Assembly: GCA_903909905.1 (NCBI GenBank)
Contig: CAIVXP010000093.1
Span: 1 to 17,514 of the forward strand
DNA: 17,514 bases
Direction: 5' to 3'
From: Akkermansiaceae bacterium
GTDB taxonomy: Bacteria; Verrucomicrobiota; Verrucomicrobiia; Verrucomicrobiales; Akkermansiaceae
The notes beneath the pieces were generated by a model. It saw nothing but the letters and a program-made list of their open reading frames with translations, searched no databases and was not told the DNA's origin. The position numbers and the translations under genes are program-made. Below are positions 13,765-17,514 of this stretch, in pieces (position 1 is the first letter of the stretch; every line of letters begins with the position of its first letter).

Positions 13765-14676
13765 TTAATTCACTGCGTCCGGATAGTTTTCTTTTTCCCA
13801 ATCGGTCACGATTTTGAAAATCGCCCGCTGCTGATCCACCATCGGGCCGATGCCGTCAAATGCCCGCAAATCGCCGGAAAACATGATGCTATGGGAGCCT
13901 CTAATTTCCTCTGGCGGGCGCTCGGGGTATGCATTGGGGAATCCGGAAAAATACGCGTGCAGATGGTAGACAGGTGTCATTTTACCCGTCGACTCTTCGC
14001 TGCTTGTTGCAAAGTCAAAACTAACCGGATGGCCCGGTATCCATGAATAGAGTGTGATAAACCCGTTGGGGTATTGGGCGACAATCCGGCACTCGTCCTC
14101 CAGGTCAGCCACGAAAGGCTTGAACTCTTCAGGCCTGTTTGCCGGGTAGCTCCACTCACCGTTGACGTTGATGCCGTCGCTGGTTTTGAGATTCCATGTG
14201 CCCCTAGGTTCGGAAATCGAGAGCACGGCTACTTTCAGTTCGTAGTATTCATCAAACCTGAGTAGGTCGCGAAGCATGCCGAAAACGAAATCAGTGACGT
14301 AGCCCGTGTGCTCCTCGTCGATAAATGCCCCTGAGCCACCATCGTCGGTGAAATCAATCGGGTCGATGATGCCGTCGCAGTCGAAGTCGTCATCCAACAG
14401 GTTGCCGACGCCATCTCCATCCATGTCCACGTCTTCGTGATTGGCAATACCGTCGCCATCGATGTCGGTTTCGTTGGTGTCGGCATTGTCGAGCTGGTCG
14501 CCATCAATGTCGCGATCGGTACTGTTTGCGATCCCGTCCTTATCGGTATCGAGATTGCTGACCATGCCCTGTTGTTCGGGGCTGGTGCTTCCGATCGTTT
14601 GAGCATCTATGGACACCCCGAACGTGAGAGCGGCAATCGGTATCCAGGCAAGGCAGGGGCGGAGGGGGCGAGTCAT
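13765..14676 (-). CDS. secreted protein with thrombospondin-type-3-like calcium repeats
   Basis: 303 aa from ATG 14676. The frame is open to 14811, but the chosen Met begins a clear signal peptide: basic start MTRPLRP, hydrophobic core to about residue 22, and a likely type I site after IDA (residue 25). Residues 42-112 are dense in aspartate with repeated D-x-D-x-D-G-x-x-N units (DTDKDGIAN, DIDGDGIAN, DMDGDGVGN, DFDCDGIID). These fit TSP3-like calcium-binding repeats common in extracellular bacterial proteins. The remaining 190 residues are not recognised and contain many aromatics and prolines, with no TM segment. Probably exported across the inner membrane and folded with Ca2+; its substrate or partner is unknown. 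It is divergent from recA and shares that intergenic region. No Shine-Dalgarno is visible. Confidence 0.8.
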   Translation of the reverse strand: MTRPLRPCLAWIPIAALTFGVSIDAQTIGSTSPEQQGMVSNLDTDKDGIANSTDRDIDGDQLDNADTNETDIDGDGIANHEDVDMDGDGVGNLLDDDFDCDGIIDPIDFTDDGGSGAFIDEEHTGYVTDFVFGMLRDLLRFDEYYELKVAVLSISEPRGTWNLKTSDGINVNGEWSYPANRPEEFKPFVADLEDECRIVAQYPNGFITLYSWIPGHPVSFDFATSSEESTGKMTPVYHLHAYFSGFPNAYPERPPEEIRGSHSIMFSGDLRAFDGIGPMVDQQRAIFKIVTDWEKENYPDAVN

Positions 14677-14689
14677 CAGATTGGGTGTG

Positions 14690-14705
14690 GTGCAATTTAG
14701 TGCAC
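14690..14705. promoter_or_regulatory. dyad upstream of the secreted-protein gene
   Basis: GTGCA-N6-TGCAC, perfect 5-bp arms, lies 14-29 bases before the ATG of the minus-strand secreted protein. It is placed where an operator or a 5' leader hairpin could act. There is no family match and no clear -35/-10 pair nearby. Confidence 0.2.
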
Positions 14706-14793
14706 CTGACAGTAAAATTGGATCGTGGCGACAACCAATTATGAAATCCGCCCACGCGTGATTTTTTCGGTAAGTTTCGATAAAAATTAAGCG

Positions 14794-14805
14794 GGGCCGC
14801 GGCCC
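14794..14805. other. 12-bp perfect GC palindrome upstream of the recA LexA box
   Basis: GGGCCGCGGCCC is a perfect palindrome in an otherwise AT-rich part of the divergent recA/secreted-protein region, flanked by TAAAAATTAA on the left and CTTTTTTG on the right. It ends 11 bp before the LexA box. It could form a short hairpin that insulates the two divergent units, or be a protein site; short GC palindromes also arise by chance. Confidence 0.25.
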
Positions 14806-14816
14806 GGTCACTTTTT

Positions 14817-14830
14817 TGTTCGAGTGAACA
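14817..14830 (+). promoter_or_regulatory. LexA-binding site (SOS box) of recA, Verrucomicrobia type
   Basis: TGTTC-GAGT-GAACA, a perfect 14-bp dyad 64 bp before the recA ATG. It matches exactly the TGTTC-N4-GAACA consensus that published work reports for Verrucomicrobia LexA, validated there on the Verrucomicrobium spinosum recA promoter. It does not match the E. coli (CTGT-N8-ACAG) or Bacillus-type (GAAC-N4-GTTC) boxes. LexA bound here should repress recA until DNA damage. A TTGTTC at 14816-14821 could serve as a -35, so binding would block RNA polymerase; no clear -10 was fixed. Confidence 0.85.
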
Positions 14831-14894
14831 TCTTTTTTATTGCGGGTGAGGAATTTTGCTCCTAGGTTTCAAACATCACTCAACCCCAAACATC

Positions 14895-15935
14895 ATGGCC
14901 AAACAAACTGCTGAAGAATCCGCCCAAGAAAAGCTCCAAGACGCCCGCAAGCGCAACCTCGACCTTGCGATCTCGCATATCCAAAAGGAATTCGGTGAAG
15001 CGGCCATCATGCGCCTCGGCGATGAAAGCCGCTGCGATGTGGATGTGATCCCGACCGGCAACCTGCTGATCGACCGGGCCCTCGGCGTGGGCGGCTTCCC
15101 ACGCGGCCGGATCGTCGAAGTCTTTGGTCCGGAGTCCTCCGGTAAAACGACGCTCACCCTCACCATCATCGCCCAAGCTCAGAAACGCGGCGGCCTTGCG
15201 GCGTTCATCGATGTCGAGCATGCGCTTGACCCTCAATACGCTCGCAAGCTTGGCGTGAACCTCGATGACCTGCTTGTTTCTCAGCCTTCTTCGGGCGAGG
15301 AGGCGCTTCAGATTTGCGAGGCTCTTGTGCGGTCGAACGCCATCGATGTGGTGGTGCTCGACTCAGTCGCCGCGCTGGTCACCAAGCAGGAGCTCGATGG
15401 CGAAATCGGCGATTCAACCGTCGGTGCTCAGGCCCGACTGATGAGTGCCGCGATGCGCAAGCTTACGGCGCTGATTTCCAAAGCCAACACGGTCTGCATC
15501 TTCACCAACCAGATCCGTGAAAAAATCGGTGTGATGTTTGGCAACCCGGAAACCACCCCCGGCGGACGCGCGCTCAAGTTCTTTTCTTCGGTCCGTGTCG
15601 ACATCCGCCGCATCGGCCAGATCAAGGCCACCGACGGCACGGTCACCGGCAACCGCACCAAGATCAAGGTGGTGAAAAACAAAGTCGCGCCGCCCTTCAC
15701 TGAAGCGGAGTTCGACATCATGTACAACGAGGGGATTTCTTCGACTGGTTCGCTGCTCGACCTTGCGCTCGAGCTCGAGATCGTCCTGAAGCGCGGTTCA
15801 TGGTTCTCCTACAACGGCAATCAAATGGCTCAAGGCCGCGATGCCGCCAAGGAGCTTCTCAAGGGTGATCCCGTGCTGTACGAGGAAATCGCCACCAAGG
15901 TCAACGAGACCTTGGAATCCAAAAAGAAAAAGTAA
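14895..15935 (+). CDS. recA: recombinase RecA
   Basis: 346 aa. ATP-dependent DNA strand-exchange protein and co-protease for LexA self-cleavage. ATG 14895 gives MAKQTAEES and normal length; an upstream TTG at 14856 in the same frame would add 13 unlike residues. Walker A is GPESSGKT (78-85), the catalytic Glu lies in [10 protein letters not shown] (E108), and Walker B is [10 protein letters not shown] (152-161). Loop L1 is [20 protein letters not shown] (165-184), and L2 is [28 protein letters not shown] (203-230). The C terminus ends ESKKKK, lacking the acidic tail of E. coli RecA. It is monocistronic as far as can be seen, with a LexA box upstream and a strong hairpin 29 bp downstream. No Shine-Dalgarno. 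Confidence 0.98.
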   Translation: MAKQTAEESAQEKLQDARKRNLDLAISHIQKEFGEAAIMRLGDESRCDVDVIPTGNLLIDRALGVGGFPRGRIVEVFGPESSGKTTLTLTIIAQAQKRGGLAAFIDVEHALDPQYARKLGVNLDDLLVSQPSSGEEALQICEALVRSNAIDVVVLDSVAALVTKQELDGEIGDSTVGAQARLMSAAMRKLTALISKANTVCIFTNQIREKIGVMFGNPETTPGGRALKFFSSVRVDIRRIGQIKATDGTVTGNRTKIKVVKNKVAPPFTEAEFDIMYNEGISSTGSLLDLALELEIVLKRGSWFSYNGNQMAQGRDAAKELLKGDPVLYEEIATKVNETLESKKKK

Positions 15936-15963
15936 GAGCGAAAGAGTCGTAGCACTTAGAGAT

Positions 15964-15992
15964 TGGGTATTGGGTTAAAGACCCAATATCCG
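15964..15992. terminator. hairpin downstream of recA, possible transcription end
   Basis: Left arm TGGGTATTGGGT (15964-15975), 5-nt loop TAAAG, right arm ACCCAATATCCG (15981-15992). Twelve pairs form, two of them G-U wobbles. It begins 29 bp after the recA stop codon. There is no T-run after it on the plus strand, so it would be a non-canonical or Rho-assisted terminator, or simply a 3' stabilising hairpin. Confidence 0.45.
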
Positions 15993-16090
15993 AGCCTCAA
16001 AGCCGTTGATCAAAAAATCCTAGGAATGCATCGCTTGATGTGAGTGAGCATCCGGCTTTATGTTAGGCCTCGCGCGCAGCATGAATCCAG

Positions 16091-16153
16091 GCTTTGAGCT
16101 TTGGGCTTTGGGCTTTGGGCTGTGGGCTTTGGGCTTTGAGCTTTGGGCTGTGG
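16091..16153. repeat. heptanucleotide tandem repeat array, nine units
   Basis: Nine exact 7-bp units: consensus GCTTTGG (B), with variants GCTTTGA (A) and GCTGTGG (C), in the order A-B-B-B-C-B-A-B-C. The array is uninterrupted and ends where the sequence changes to GCGCGCT. Read as protein it gives alternating W, L, G and F, which is not a plausible gene. It is intergenic, between recA and a convergent gene. Such short-unit arrays expand and contract by slippage, so copy number may vary between strains. Confidence 0.95.
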
Positions 16154-16251
16154 GCGCGCTGAAAGGGTCCGATTCGAAAACTCAGTGCGGGAAAATATTC
16201 GCAGCTAAGATGCTGGCTCTTGGTCTGCGGTCGCCGATGGCAAGGGGCGGA

Positions 16252-17094
16252 TTAACGCACCTCGATGGCGATTTGCGCCTTATGGTCTTTGTCTTTGGTG
16301 GGGTCGGTGGTCCACATTAGATTAAAGCCTTTGTGCAAGGGTTCGCTGTCTGCGTTGGACATTATGAGCGAGGAGTTGGGCGCGGCGGTGATTGTGACTT
16401 TTTTGCCGCCATACGCAGCGGAATCAATCTCTACGCTGGAGATGCCGGGACCATTGATTTCGTCGCTCGAGGCATCAACATCCTTTGAGAAGTTACTCTT
16501 CACCTTCTCACCATCGGTCCATTTGATGGAAACTTTGTCGTCTTCGAGTGTCTCTTTAAATTCTTCCACTTGTTTGGGGCTTTTGATGGCTAGTTTCTGA
16601 TAAAGGCTTGGGATTTTGATTCGCAAGGCGAAACGCAGTGGGTTTTTGATGGTGGGCCCGGGGTTGGTGACTTTGCCGCTGTAAAAAATGGTGCCTTGGT
16701 GAATTTCGGTGGTTATTTCGAATGAAATCCCTCCGTTCGCTTGGCCGCGAATGGTGGTTTTTTCGAGTTCGGCAGTGGCGGGATCGTTTGACTCAAATGA
16801 GTCGTAATTAACGGCACGCGCTTTGAAGCTGCGATTGGGCAAAACCTCCTCGATGATGGGTTCGATGACGATTGCTGAAGTTTTGTGCACATTTTTCTTT
16901 CTGCCGCCATCCGGCAGTAATTCGAATCGGCCTCGGCATTCGATGTGGAAGCTGTACTTGTTGTTTTCGGAAATGGCAAAGCGGCCCATTGCTTCCTTGG
17001 TGGTGAGCGATGGAAGCTCTGCCGTGGCGGTTTGCACATTGGCGATCGCGCAAAACATGAAAGTGGCGATTGGGGCGACTTGATGTGTATTCAT
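16252..17094 (-). CDS. secreted protein of unknown function
   Basis: 280 aa, not recognised. The N terminus is a plausible signal peptide (residues 1-25, hydrophobic core VAPIATFMFCAIANV, likely cleavage after ATA), followed by a soluble, beta-rich sequence with many alternating hydrophobic and polar residues and no TM segment. Visible features include NKYSFHIECRGRFELLP (45-61), two regions rich in Lys, Asp and Ser, and no Cys pair pattern or known catalytic motif. The C terminus ends DHKAQIAIEVR. Probably periplasmic or extracellular. It converges on recA and is preceded by the terminator of the M42 peptidase gene, so it is likely a single-gene unit. The ATG is the only in-frame start that gives the signal peptide; no Shine-Dalgarno. 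Confidence 0.72.
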   Translation of the reverse strand: MNTHQVAPIATFMFCAIANVQTATAELPSLTTKEAMGRFAISENNKYSFHIECRGRFELLPDGGRKKNVHKTSAIVIEPIIEEVLPNRSFKARAVNYDSFESNDPATAELEKTTIRGQANGGISFEITTEIHQGTIFYSGKVTNPGPTIKNPLRFALRIKIPSLYQKLAIKSPKQVEEFKETLEDDKVSIKWTDGEKVKSNFSKDVDASSDEINGPGISSVEIDSAAYGGKKVTITAAPNSSLIMSNADSEPLHKGFNLMWTTDPTKDKDHKAQIAIEVR

Positions 17095-17134
17095 GGCTAT
17101 TAAACAACCACGCCATTGCCACGATGGCCAGTGT

Positions 17135-17158
17135 AAAAAAACTATGCGTAGAGACGCA
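17135..17158 (-). terminator. intrinsic terminator of the M42 peptidase gene
   Basis: On the minus strand: stem TGCGT, loop CTCT, stem ACGCA (17158-17145), then TAG and a run of seven T (17141-17135). It begins 11 bp after the stop codon of the peptidase gene. The stem is short (5 bp) but perfect, and the T-run is clear. It separates the peptidase from the downstream secreted-protein gene. Confidence 0.6.
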
Positions 17159-17169
17159 GTGCTGTTGGG

Positions 17170-17514
17170 TCAGAGGTACGTCGTGAGGTCGTCGACCGTG
17201 TGTTGGTCGAGTCTGCCCACCAGCGCGGTGACGAGTGCGATCAGATGGAGGTGATCGTTGATGTCGATGATCGCGTTGTGCGAGTGGATGTAGCGGGCGG
17301 GGACTCCTAGCACGATGCTGGGAATGCCGCTGTTTGCCTGGTGGAAGGAGCCGGCATCGGTGCCACCACTGCGGCGGACGGTGACTTGGTGGGGGATGCC
17401 TTCGGCGCGCGCGGTGTCGATGGCGAGGCGGGCGAGGCGCGGATTGGTGATCGTGGTCGGGTCGTAGAGGCGGATCTGCACGCCACCGCCGAGCCGCCCT
17501 TGGCAATCCGCGCG
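17170..17514 (-). CDS. M42-family metallo-aminopeptidase, C-terminal part (cut by right edge)
   Basis: 114 C-terminal residues are visible; the frame is open to the right edge, so the start is outside the window. The sequence matches the end of M42 (FrvX/glutamyl aminopeptidase/tetrahedral TET type) co-catalytic zinc peptidases: LGGGVQIRLYDPTTITNP, a SGGTDAGSFHQANSGIPS segment, and GVPARYIHSHNAI, in which the His of YIHS is the expected zinc ligand. These enzymes trim N-terminal residues from cytoplasmic peptides as large oligomers. The zinc-binding Asp and Glu residues nearer the N terminus cannot be checked here. The GTG at 17481 is only an internal codon, not a start. A cellulase-type annotation (M42 proteins are often so named) would be misleading. 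Confidence 0.88.
   Translation of the reverse strand, partial: RADCQGRLGGGVQIRLYDPTTITNPRLARLAIDTARAEGIPHQVTVRRSGGTDAGSFHQANSGIPSIVLGVPARYIHSHNAIIDINDHLHLIALVTALVGRLDQHTVDDLTTYL

Larger units (their letters stand above)
15936..16251. other. non-coding region between convergent recA and a secreted protein gene
   Basis: A 316-bp gap between converging genes. It holds the recA-distal hairpin (15964-15992) and the heptamer array (16091-16153). The open frame 16060-16320 across it is judged spurious, because its sequence is a translation of the array and then runs into the 3' end of the opposing gene. The stretches 15993-16090 and 16154-16251 show no RNA gene, promoter or terminator that I can recognise. 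Confidence 0.6.

Noticed and set aside
14677-14811. Upstream start (14811) for the TSP3-repeat protein
   Set aside because: It would bury the signal peptide behind 45 non-hydrophobic residues and cross the regulatory region shared with recA.
14856-14894. TTG start for recA at 14856
   Set aside because: It adds 13 residues unlike any RecA; ATG 14895 gives the normal MAKQ-type start.
16060-16320. 86-codon plus-strand frame across the heptamer array
   Set aside because: Its sequence is mostly the translated tandem repeat and it runs into the opposing gene.
1-17514. CRISPR array, tRNA, rRNA or replication origin
   Set aside because: No spaced repeats of CRISPR size, no cloverleaf with CCA-type acceptor, no rRNA-like stretch and no DnaA-box cluster were recognised by eye.

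Overview
The window reads as a moderately GC-rich bacterial chromosome segment, most likely from the phylum Verrucomicrobia (Verrucomicrobiota). The strongest single clue is a perfect TGTTC-N4-GAACA palindrome just upstream of recA. This matches the 14-bp LexA-binding motif reported for Verrucomicrobia and differs from the LexA boxes of Proteobacteria and Firmicutes. Supporting clues are the near-total absence of Shine-Dalgarno sequences before well-defined starts, secreted proteins with thrombospondin-type-3-like repeats, and a long-tailed REP-associated tyrosine transposase. The phylum call is an inference; species cannot be read from the sequence.

Layout, left to right. (1) 1-953, minus: the N-terminal part of a YejB/DppB-type peptide ABC transporter permease that runs off the left edge and carries a large extra segment in its first extracytoplasmic loop. 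(2) 954-1107: a divergent intergenic region with several small perfect dyads. (3) 1108-4532, plus: pheS-pheT, the two subunits of phenylalanyl-tRNA synthetase. (4) 4619-5716, minus: a Y1/HUH (RAYT-like) transposase with a 13-bp tandem duplication beyond its 5' end. (5) 5837-11574, minus: a probable two-gene unit, a 1167-aa SNF2-family helicase followed 29 bp later by a 734-aa protein that fuses a GT-B glycosyltransferase to a HAD hydrolase. A fair promoter with an overlapping dyad precedes the helicase. (6) 11745-13634, minus: argH followed 9 bp later by a two-TM DUF3592-like protein. (7) 13765-14676, minus: a secreted protein with calcium-type aspartate-rich repeats. (8) 14895-15935, plus: recA behind its LexA box. 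(9) 15936-16251: a non-coding stretch with a strong hairpin and a nine-copy heptanucleotide tandem array. (10) 16252-17094, minus: an unrecognised secreted protein. (11) 17170-17514, minus: the C-terminal part of an M42-type metallo-aminopeptidase, open at the right edge, followed by a good intrinsic terminator.

Most of the genes are housekeeping: translation, arginine synthesis, SOS repair, peptide uptake and peptide hydrolysis. No phage, CRISPR, plasmid or recognisable defence module was found. The parts that deserve a second look are the glycosyltransferase-HAD fusion coupled to a SNF2 helicase, the permease loop insertion, the transposase with its nearby repeats and possible hairpin substrates, the heptamer array, and the LexA site.
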